A stretch of 33,726 nt of DNA from RUG14300 sp964561145 (GTDB taxonomy: Bacteria > Bacillota > Clostridia > Christensenellales > CAG-1252), in assembly GCA_964561145.1 (NCBI GenBank), contig CAZLNZ010000023.1, positions 1-33,726 of the forward strand, written 5' to 3'. The position numbers and the translations under genes are program-made. Of the stretch, positions 7,252-14,759 are shown piece after piece (position 1 is the stretch's first letter; the number at the start of each line of letters is the position of its first letter). Below the pieces are notes generated by a model. It did no database searches, was not told where the DNA came from, and was given only the letters and a program-made list of their open reading frames with translations.

Positions 7252-10200
7252 ATGAAAAACTTCAAAAAGATCGGGCTCATCGTTCTTATTATATTTGTAG
7301 TTTTAAGTATGGCTTTGGTCGCGGCTTGTAAAGAAGAACACGAGCACGATTTCTCAAAGGTTGAATACGATGAAACAAGTCACTGGAACGTATGCCCCGA
7401 GGATCAAGTTAAGGACGAGGGCTCTATTGCAGCTCATAGCTTTGGTTACGAAAGCGATGGGACACAACATTGGCAAGTCTGTAGTGCTTGCGGTTATGCA
7501 ACAGAAAAGACTAATCACAATTACAAGTATGAGAGTAACGATTCACAGCACTGGATGGCTTGCAGTGACTGCGGACATATCGACGAAAGCACACTTGCAA
7601 ATCACGTAGATGAAGGCGAAGACGGTAAGTGTGACGTTTGCAACCACTCTGTTTCCGTTCCTGAAAAGTATGGTCAAATAACAGGTAAAGTATTCTTCCA
7701 TAAGGCAGGCGAAACTCTTTCGGCAACAGATTTTTCTATCAGTATCACCGATGAGAGTGGTAAAATCGATCCCGATGATCTTGTTATCAAAGACGGAGAG
7801 TTCTCATTCTCCGCCCTCGAAGGAGAATATACCTTGGTTTTAAGTGCAAAAGGATATTTTGCTGCCGAACAAGAAATCGAACTAAGCGAGGATGATCCTA
7901 TAAATATCGATATCAATTTGGAGTATGATCTCCTTATGGTTGCAGATTCTCCTCATTATGACGTTGAAAGACACGGCTTTTTACACCAAAACGATGATAA
8001 GGCATACATTGAATATACCTCCAGCGGTGCCGTTGGAACTACCCTTGATGCTATTACCACCGACTATATGGATGACGCTATGATTATATGGTATGCTCAA
8101 AGCGGTTTAACCCTTAACGCGGATCAGAGAATCGGCGTTTGGGCTCAGTTCTACAACGATAACGGTAATCCCGATTCCGTTTGGTTTACAATAAAAGGAA
8201 AAGATCTTATCTTTGAGTGGTATGGCGGTACTTATTGGACGGATAATAACCCTATTACCGATGTTTGGGGTTTTGCAAATAATAATCTTAACGAAGAAGA
8301 AATATTGCAATACCAAAACGGAGAGCTTGCAATAGGTCTTGCTCGTCATGAGAATATGTTGTTTGCAGTTGTTAACGGTGTTATCAGAGATACAATAGTG
8401 CTCGATCCTAGCTATGCCGACAAGAATTGTTCTCTTGGATTGTTAGGTTGGGACCCCGGAACAACTCAACGTGGCGAGATTATAAAATTCTATTTTGATA
8501 TTGTTGATGATATATCGTTTATTCTTGATGACTATTTGAAGAACTTCAAGATGATTGGAAACGATATCTTGGGATGGAACAAACAGACGGAGAATTCCTT
8601 CGATTTCACCACAGGCGAGGGTACTATTAAGGCACTCAACGATATGATAATGAACAAGTCAAAATGCTCTTATAATAACTTCGCCATCACCCAATACCTC
8701 TCTACAAATAGCTGTCGTGACAACGGTCAAGGTGTATTTATCACATTTGGAGATAAGTATATTTGGGTATCGGCTAAAAATGAGGAAGAAGGTTATGCGA
8801 TCGAGTGGAATTGTGCTACTTGGATGCATGAAAGTGATAAGAGCAGAAACCTCGGTGCTGCAACTAAAACGTCAATTGCTCCTAACGAATGGTTGTTCTA
8901 CGATGTATTCGGTAATGCAACATATCAAGGAAGTAATGCACTTAATGAAACCGAAAGGGCATTGATCGAAGAAGGAAAGCTTCCGTTAACCCTTGTTAGA
9001 AACGGACAAATGATCTATGTTTTCCTAAATAACAAGTACATCGGTGTACGTGACTTGGGTGCAGAATATGCTTCGGTACCTGCTTACTTCGGCTTCTCGT
9101 TATATGGTATACAGGATTATAATACGGGAATTGTAAACTATCGTCTTGAAGAGGATATATCCTCTTACCTTGCTGTATGCGAAGGTGAATTGAATGTTGA
9201 GATTATCGGCGAACATATTACTGCAAAGGGAAACGGAAGTTATAATATGAATGACATTGCGAACATTTCTTGGACCGTTGATGACGGATACGTAATCAAC
9301 GGAATCGATGTTAACGGACAGGAATTAGCTAAGTATAACTATTCTCAAACAATTTGGGTTAATGACGTAAACGGGATGAAAATCCAAATTACAACCGAAG
9401 AGGAGAGCAAGGTTAACGATTTTGACCAAAACACAATCGGTGACGTGGGTGTAGGTGATGCAAGCAAAGTTGATTATGGCGAAAAAGGTATATTAAAGGT
9501 TGTCGAGAATACTCAGCTATTTGCGGTAGCTTCTCAAACTAGATACAACGGTGCTTTATCCGTAACCTTTAAGAAGAGCCTGACTGATGGTAAAATAATG
9601 GGTATTGCTTATGCATTTGGCGGTGGAAATGCTTGCTCTACATGGCGTAATACACAAGATTCCGTTACCTTCAGGATTGAAAACTATGAAAATAATGGGC
9701 AAAAAGCAAAGGTTCAATGGGTAGGTGACTGGTACTACGGTATGTGCCCCGTAAACTGGAACTGGGATATTGATGCCAATATCAAAGGCTACTGGCCTAT
9801 GAGTGATGAGCTATATGCCGCTTATGAAAGCGGTGACGGAATCACTCTTACCCTTGCAAGAAAGGATAATGTCTTCTATTCCTTCGTTAACGGAATCCTT
9901 GTTTCCTCTCAATATATAGACAAATATCAAGGCAACGAGGGCTTGTTCTGCGTTCTTGCCGACGGTGCTCAAGCCGGTGAAAGCGTTAACTATGAATTTT
10001 TGTCCGAAGAGGCTGTTGATAGGATGCTTCAAGCTTCCGCAGTTCTTATTTCCGGTGATGCCGAGGTTAAAGTTAACAATGTTATCGGAACAGTGTCTTA
10101 CGAGGAAGGTAAAGTGGCATTTGACGGTTCGGGTATCGTTTCCGTAGGCGAGGGCTCCTTGCACGAAAAGGTAGCTATGAATGTCGGAACAAAGTATACC

Positions 10201-10602
10201 GCGGACGGAATCGGACAAATGGGTATCATGTATAGATTCGCAGACGGTAGATTCGTGTACATTCGCTCGCAAAAGACGGGAGATGATACCTTTAAGATTC
10301 AATATTCTCAAGACTCGGTTATGAATAGAGCAGGTGATGCATATCTTAAGGGCTGGTTGGATTTCAACCAAGAGGATAAGTCAATTATTAATGCTTTCTT
10401 TAATGATTCTGTACAGATTTCATTGGAAAGAAACGGCAATGTGTTTACAGTTAAGCTGGGCGATACAGTTCTTAATACACTTGAAATAGATGCAAAATAT
10501 GCAGAAATGGAAGGACAAATGTTAGTCGAGGTTGACAACGGCAGTAATACCGCAGTTGAATTCAGCTATGAAAACCTTGTTGAGGCAAGTGTGAGTGAAT
10601 AA
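7252..10602 (+). CDS. Large multi-module surface lipoprotein, probable glycan-binding protein
   Basis: The 1116-residue protein has a lipoprotein signal (lipobox VAAC, Cys26). Residues 44-130 hold short zinc-ribbon-like repeats: HWNVC (incomplete), HWQVCSACG, HWMACSDCG and CDVC. A carboxypeptidase-regulatory-like beta-sandwich follows (about 140-225). The rest has four diverged modules of roughly 170-220 residues, each ending in a strand such as LAIGLARHENMLFAVVNG, LTLVRNGQMIYVFLNN, LTLARKDNVFYSFVNG or ISLERNGNVFTVKLGD, as in LamG/concanavalin-like sandwiches. A small domain (about 645-716) between modules two and three resembles the GH43 C-terminus. No catalytic motif is seen. ATG 7252 follows AAGGAG (7237-7242). 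It sits 144 bases after the GH43 gene with no terminator between, and a strong terminator follows. A surface glycan-binding role is inference from the modules and position. Confidence 0.85.
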   Translation: MKNFKKIGLIVLIIFVVLSMALVAACKEEHEHDFSKVEYDETSHWNVCPEDQVKDEGSIAAHSFGYESDGTQHWQVCSACGYATEKTNHNYKYESNDSQHWMACSDCGHIDESTLANHVDEGEDGKCDVCNHSVSVPEKYGQITGKVFFHKAGETLSATDFSISITDESGKIDPDDLVIKDGEFSFSALEGEYTLVLSAKGYFAAEQEIELSEDDPINIDINLEYDLLMVADSPHYDVERHGFLHQNDDKAYIEYTSSGAVGTTLDAITTDYMDDAMIIWYAQSGLTLNADQRIGVWAQFYNDNGNPDSVWFTIKGKDLIFEWYGGTYWTDNNPITDVWGFANNNLNEEEILQYQNGELAIGLARHENMLFAVVNGVIRDTIVLDPSYADKNCSLGLLGWDPGTTQRGEIIKFYFDIVDDISFILDDYLKNFKMIGNDILGWNKQTENSFDFTTGEGTIKALNDMIMNKSKCSYNNFAITQYLSTNSCRDNGQGVFITFGDKYIWVSAKNEEEGYAIEWNCATWMHESDKSRNLGAATKTSIAPNEWLFYDVFGNATYQGSNALNETERALIEEGKLPLTLVRNGQMIYVFLNNKYIGVRDLGAEYASVPAYFGFSLYGIQDYNTGIVNYRLEEDISSYLAVCEGELNVEIIGEHITAKGNGSYNMNDIANISWTVDDGYVINGIDVNGQELAKYNYSQTIWVNDVNGMKIQITTEEESKVNDFDQNTIGDVGVGDASKVDYGEKGILKVVENTQLFAVASQTRYNGALSVTFKKSLTDGKIMGIAYAFGGGNACSTWRNTQDSVTFRIENYENNGQKAKVQWVGDWYYGMCPVNWNWDIDANIKGYWPMSDELYAAYESGDGITLTLARKDNVFYSFVNGILVSSQYIDKYQGNEGLFCVLADGAQAGESVNYEFLSEEAVDRMLQASAVLISGDAEVKVNNVIGTVSYEEGKVAFDGSGIVSVGEGSLHEKVAMNVGTKYTADGIGQMGIMYRFADGRFVYIRSQKTGDDTFKIQYSQDSVMNRAGDAYLKGWLDFNQEDKSIINAFFNDSVQISLERNGNVFTVKLGDTVLNTLEIDAKYAEMEGQMLVEVDNGSNTAVEFSYENLVEASVSE

Positions 10603-10668
10603 ACATTCCGCTAACATAATATCAGCATCAATGAGTTGAATCTTTAGTATTCATAAAACAATCAATTC

Positions 10669-10699
10669 GGGCAGTGATACTCTTATCGCTGCCCTTTTT
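10669..10699 (+). terminator. Intrinsic terminator after the lipoprotein gene
   Basis: GGGCAGTGATA and TATCGCTGCCC form an 11-bp stem (one G-U pair) with loop CTCT and the U tract TTTTT. It closes the GH43/lipoprotein transcription unit. Confidence 0.88.
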
Positions 10700-10750
10700 G
10701 AAATTGACTGAAAAAGTTATGAGCTTTTAAACTTGTTCTTTACCTAAAAT

Positions 10751-10772
10751 ATATGGATAAATCGGACAAATA
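10751..10772 (+). promoter_or_regulatory. Presumed AraC-regulator binding site, importer promoter
   Basis: ATATGGATAAATCGGACAAA followed by TA matches the site at 4025-4046 in 19 of 22 positions, keeps the 9-base direct repeat (GATAAAT/GACAAAT), and lies at almost the same distance from the -35. This is the strongest sign that the two units form one regulon. Confidence 0.6.
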
Positions 10773-10784
10773 CGAGCCTTTATC

Positions 10785-10812
10785 TTGTTAATAATATACT
10801 TTTAAGTATAAT
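10785..10812 (+). promoter_or_regulatory. Promoter of the ABC importer operon
   Basis: TTGTTA (10785-10790), a 16-base spacer and TATAAT (10807-10812). The slightly weak -35 with a site directly upstream fits activation by a bound regulator. Confidence 0.7.
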
Positions 10813-10952
10813 TAATAATGAGTTTATTTGTGTAATTGCACTAAACTATGCGTACACGGTGATTTGGTGTGGTTGATTCTTCAAAGGATATGTAAATAAC
10901 TGCATACGCAGCTTGATAAAAACAAATGATTTTAGAATCAAAAGGAGAATGT

Positions 10953-12830
10953 ATGAAATCGAAAATTTTAAAGTTGATAGCAATTATTTCCGTGCTAATC
11001 ATGGCTTTAACCTTCATTGTTGCTTGTAACGATAATGGCGGAGGAGACTCAAGCAGGGTTAACATTAGATTCTATGGTAAGGCAAATATCGATTCTACAA
11101 AAGCTTGGGTTGAGTTGGTCGATGCATATAACAACGGTCAGGGTAAAATCGACGGAGTCTTTGTTACTGCTAAATACGGTACGTCCTATGGCTCTGCAAA
11201 TTACTTTCTTACTGCGGCTAGATCTGCTTATAACGTAGTTATGGTAGAAGACAGTCAAAGTGCAGTACAATCTCTTGCTATCAAGAGAGATAGCAAATAT
11301 GCTCCCAACGGTTATTTTGTTAACCTTCAATCCTATGCAGATGCGGACTCTGATTTCCAAAACAATTCTATCAATCCCGAGTCCCTTTTGTGGTGGCAGA
11401 TGAATTATAATATAAATGCCGCTCAAGGCTCCGGTGCTCAAAAGCACGTTATTGGTGAGAATCAAAGTCTTATCGGAGTTCCTATCGGAAGCGATGCACA
11501 GGTTAATATTTATAGCACAGATGCCTTCAAAGCAGTAGGAATCAACATTATATCTATTCCCGAGGATGAACTTGATGCATATAACCAAAAGAATAATACT
11601 AACATCAAGCCTCATGGATATGCCGAATATAAAGATGCTCCCGCTAGCGGAATGTCTGCTTCCAAAAATCTTTTAGGTGAAACAGTCTATAAAGTATTCA
11701 ATAACTGCATCTCCATGAACTGGGAAGAGCAACGTAATGTCCTTAAGTACTTCACAAAAGCTTGGAATGATTCTGCACCCACAACTTACGGGTTTGTATC
11801 CGAATATTGGTTCAACTATGGTTGGTCTGTAGGTGGTGACGTTATGGGCTTTAACGGCACAGATTACAGTTTCACGCTCACCGATTCTGCCGATAACTAT
11901 ATGGTAGTAGAAGATAATGTAAAGATTCACAATCATACCTATAACAAGGGTGATATCGTTCTTTATGAGGACAAAGTAAACGAGGATATGAGTTCATTGT
12001 TGACCTCCGGCAAAGTATATGCCATTGCTTCTCAGTATGAGGCTGTAAAGGAATATCTATCGATGAACGTTGATAAAAATAAAGTGGTCGATACCAAGGA
12101 TGGAATCACATATTACGGATATCAGGTTGCAAACCCCGACACAGGTAATGCCGAAAGCTTCTTAACAAGCCGTAAAGTTGCAATGGTTAGAACAACCTAT
12201 GTGAATTATAGTAAATATTCTTCGAACAAGTATACTTGGCTTGACTTCTGCCCATGCGAGCAATACCGTGAATATGAGGGCGGTAGCACATATCAAAAGG
12301 ACGGACAGTCCGGCTTTGCAAACGAATATCTTAAGGTGATCGGTGGAGAATATGACGGAGAGGTTTATACCGGAGACGTCAAAACAGTTAACGGCGTTAA
12401 GATCCTCGGTGACCAAACAACTGCAGGTATGACCGCAGGACTTGTTATTCCCGCTTGCTCCGATCCTGAAAAGTATCAAGCAGCCTGGGATTTCATTAGC
12501 TGGGTTGCAACCGAAGGTCAAAAGTATATTGCAAAGACCACAACTTTAGCACCCATTGCAAACGATACCATTTTCAGCGATGCCTTCCTCAACAATGCTG
12601 AAATCTCTAACGGAAGAAACCTTTATGCCGTAGCGTTGACTTCTAGCAACGTCCAACGTGGCGACTGGGGATATTTTGAATCGGGTTCTTGGGTAACCGA
12701 CTGGGCAAATGACTTTAACCAAAAGGTTCGTTACGGTGATATGACCATTACGGCGTTCTATAACGCCCATAAGGATTCCGCAGAAACCTCCCTTAACAAC
12801 ATGTATTGTGTAATTAAAGGAATAAGATGA
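10953..12830 (+). CDS. ABC sugar importer, extracellular substrate-binding lipoprotein
   Basis: The 625-residue protein has a lipoprotein signal with lipobox IVAC (Cys25) followed by a Gly/Asn/Asp linker. The mature part has features of family 1 solute-binding proteins, including a C-terminal AAWDFISWVATEGQKYIAK segment. It captures oligosaccharides outside the membrane and delivers them to the permeases. It is clearly longer than the usual 400-450 residues, which suggests a larger ligand or extra loops; similar long binding proteins are known in gut Firmicutes glycan loci. ATG 10953 follows AAAGGAG (10941-10947); the in-frame ATG at 10926 is less well placed. The stop overlaps the next gene's start (ATGA), so translation is probably coupled. 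Confidence 0.9.
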   Translation: MKSKILKLIAIISVLIMALTFIVACNDNGGGDSSRVNIRFYGKANIDSTKAWVELVDAYNNGQGKIDGVFVTAKYGTSYGSANYFLTAARSAYNVVMVEDSQSAVQSLAIKRDSKYAPNGYFVNLQSYADADSDFQNNSINPESLLWWQMNYNINAAQGSGAQKHVIGENQSLIGVPIGSDAQVNIYSTDAFKAVGINIISIPEDELDAYNQKNNTNIKPHGYAEYKDAPASGMSASKNLLGETVYKVFNNCISMNWEEQRNVLKYFTKAWNDSAPTTYGFVSEYWFNYGWSVGGDVMGFNGTDYSFTLTDSADNYMVVEDNVKIHNHTYNKGDIVLYEDKVNEDMSSLLTSGKVYAIASQYEAVKEYLSMNVDKNKVVDTKDGITYYGYQVANPDTGNAESFLTSRKVAMVRTTYVNYSKYSSNKYTWLDFCPCEQYREYEGGSTYQKDGQSGFANEYLKVIGGEYDGEVYTGDVKTVNGVKILGDQTTAGMTAGLVIPACSDPEKYQAAWDFISWVATEGQKYIAKTTTLAPIANDTIFSDAFLNNAEISNGRNLYAVALTSSNVQRGDWGYFESGSWVTDWANDFNQKVRYGDMTITAFYNAHKDSAETSLNNMYCVIKGIR

Positions 12831-13768
12831 GTAACGCAATTGCCTATGCCTCAGACGGCACATTGAAGCCGAAAAGGAATAAGTGGAAGCCGGTTAATTA
12901 TTTATGTCTGGCTTTAGCTCTTATTCCTATATTGAGTTTCGTTTTCTTTAACGCCTTCCCGGTAGTCATTTCTTTCGTCTCGATGTTTACCGATATGGAT
13001 TACAACCAGTTGGATACAATGCGTTGGAATAACTTCGAGAATTTCATACGGGTATTTCAGGATGAAAGATTCTGGTTATCTTGGCGAAACACCCTGATTT
13101 TAGGTACAGCGCCCTTTGTAACCCTGGTTATTGCACTTGTAATCGCCAATCTTCTTAACCAAAAAATCAAGGGTGAATCGATATTTCAGGTACTGTTTTT
13201 CATTCCGTATATATGTTCCGGTGTCGCAATTTCAATTATGTGGCAGTGGATCTTTAACAAGGATTTGGGTGTATTGAACGCGATATTTAATACCAATCTG
13301 GAATGGCTTAATAATCCGGACAAACCCTTTTTATTGCAGGTTGCAATATATGTTACGATATTGTGGCAAGCACCTGCATATGGAATAGTAATGTACAAAG
13401 CTGCATTGAGAAACGTAAACCCCTCTCTTTATGAGGCAGCAAGCGTTGACGGTTGTAATGGGTGGCATAAGTTTTGGTATGTAACTATGCCCAGCATTAA
13501 GCAGGTAACTTTGTTCCTTCTTTTGGCAAGTATTACTCAAGGCCTGGGTTTGTTTGATCAGGTTTTAATTCTAGCACCGCTTCAATGGACAGGTGTGGCG
13601 GGACCTAACGATGTTGCGCTTACCGTAAACTACTATATTTACATAACCGGTGTTCAAGAAACTGAAATGGAATATGCCGCCGTTATGAGCTGGATACTGT
13701 TTATCGTATCCTTCGGTATCTCGTTCTTTGTAATAAGGGCAAGGAATAAGGCGGCAGAGGAGGCTTAA
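12827..13768 (+). CDS. ABC sugar importer permease, MalF/LacF type
   Basis: The 313-residue inner-membrane protein has about six transmembrane segments, the first near 24-46. The conserved EAA loop that contacts the ATPase is at about 203-222 (EAASVDGCNGWHKFWYVTMP). It forms a heterodimeric channel with the next permease. Its ATG overlaps the binding-protein stop by four bases, and the next gene starts one base after its stop. The order binding protein, MalF-type, MalG-type permease is standard for carbohydrate uptake CUT1 systems. Confidence 0.94.
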   Translation: MSNAIAYASDGTLKPKRNKWKPVNYLCLALALIPILSFVFFNAFPVVISFVSMFTDMDYNQLDTMRWNNFENFIRVFQDERFWLSWRNTLILGTAPFVTLVIALVIANLLNQKIKGESIFQVLFFIPYICSGVAISIMWQWIFNKDLGVLNAIFNTNLEWLNNPDKPFLLQVAIYVTILWQAPAYGIVMYKAALRNVNPSLYEAASVDGCNGWHKFWYVTMPSIKQVTLFLLLASITQGLGLFDQVLILAPLQWTGVAGPNDVALTVNYYIYITGVQETEMEYAAVMSWILFIVSFGISFFVIRARNKAAEEA

Positions 13769-13769
13769 A

Positions 13770-14699
13770 ATGGAAGATTCAAAAAGATTAAATCAAATTT
13801 TATCTTCGACAAAAAAGAAGCCTAAAGTCAGTAGAATAATTATATATGCTCTTCTTATTATTTATGCCATATGGATTATGGCTCCCTTCCTCGTTATCGT
13901 AGTCACTTCGTTTACACCCGATATTGACTACGAAACGGCTAGCGGATATGTATGGTGGCCTAAAAACTTTACACTCGATGGCTATAAAACGCTTTTTTTG
14001 GAAGACTTCTTTATGATTCAGAGAGGGGATGTAATACCTACAATTCTCCTTGGTTTCTTTAACATGCTTTGGATGACGCTTATTCCCCTTGTTTCCGGAC
14101 TATTACAATCACTTTTGGTAGCATACTGTTATTCTAAGTGGCGTTTCCCGGGCAAAAACAAGCTCTTTATGATAACCGTTAGCTTGATGTTTATACCTCT
14201 TGGAGCATTTAGCTTCGTAAGTTATATGTTCTACAATAACTTCTTAGGATGGACAGAGGGATGGAAATCGGTATTACCTATGGTAATCCCGGGACTGTTT
14301 GCAAGTTCCGGAACGGTATTCTTCTTGAGACCATACATAGACGGCATCGGCGGAGAGATTGTAGAAGCCGCAAAAATAGACGGAATGGGTTTTTGGCAAA
14401 TATTCAAGAGTATTATCATTCCTTTGGCAAAGCCTGCTTTGGTTGCTCAATTTATATTCGGCTTTGTAGGCGGTTACAATAACTACACCGGAGCTTTGCT
14501 TTATTTGAAAGAGGCTGATAGCTTTTGGACCTTGCAGATTGCAATGCAGGAAATGATAACTTTTTCCGCAGATGCAGGAGGAGATTATGCATTTAGATGT
14601 GCAACAACTCTTATGGCTATGTTGCCGTTAATAATCGTATTTCTATTTTGTCAAAGATATTTCATTGAAGGTATTTCCTTCGGTGGCGGTAAAGAATAG
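13770..14699 (+). CDS. ABC sugar importer permease, MalG type
   Basis: The 309-residue inner-membrane protein is the partner of the preceding permease. It has an N-terminal segment at about 23-47, several later hydrophobic segments, and the EAA loop at about 199-218 (EAAKIDGMGFWQIFKSIIIP). Its ribosome binding site (AGAGGAGG) lies within the end of the previous gene, and ATG 13770 comes one base after that gene's stop. The inserted aromatic and charged stretch at about 60-90 (VWWPKNFTLDGYKTLFLEDF) is typical of the external loop of MalG-like proteins. It is followed by a 60-base gap with a weak imperfect stem before the ATPase gene. Confidence 0.94.
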   Translation: MEDSKRLNQILSSTKKKPKVSRIIIYALLIIYAIWIMAPFLVIVVTSFTPDIDYETASGYVWWPKNFTLDGYKTLFLEDFFMIQRGDVIPTILLGFFNMLWMTLIPLVSGLLQSLLVAYCYSKWRFPGKNKLFMITVSLMFIPLGAFSFVSYMFYNNFLGWTEGWKSVLPMVIPGLFASSGTVFFLRPYIDGIGGEIVEAAKIDGMGFWQIFKSIIIPLAKPALVAQFIFGFVGGYNNYTGALLYLKEADSFWTLQIAMQEMITFSADAGGDYAFRCATTLMAMLPLIIVFLFCQRYFIEGISFGGGKE

Positions 14700-14759
14700 A
14701 ATGAATTCAAAATTGCCCGACAGCATATCTTTTGTCTGGCATTATAAGAGGAAATTATT

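Larger units (their letters stand above)
10603..10952. other. Intergenic region between lipoprotein and importer genes
   Basis: No gene is seen. It holds the terminator (10669-10699), the second presumed AraC site (10751-10772), a promoter (10785-10812), and a leader of about 135 bases containing a near-palindromic CTGCATACGCAG with no recognised riboswitch. Confidence 0.7.

Noticed and set aside
9811..10371. A 186-codon minus-strand frame inside the large lipoprotein gene
   Set aside because: It is an antisense shadow of a gene with clear signal peptide and repeated modules.
11049..11615. A 188-codon minus-strand frame inside the binding-protein gene
   Set aside because: It is antisense to a clear ABC binding lipoprotein and has no ribosome binding site.
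14716..14740. Hairpin between the MalG-type permease and ATPase genes as a terminator
   Set aside because: The stem has a mismatch and a long loop and lacks a U tract; the genes belong to one operon.
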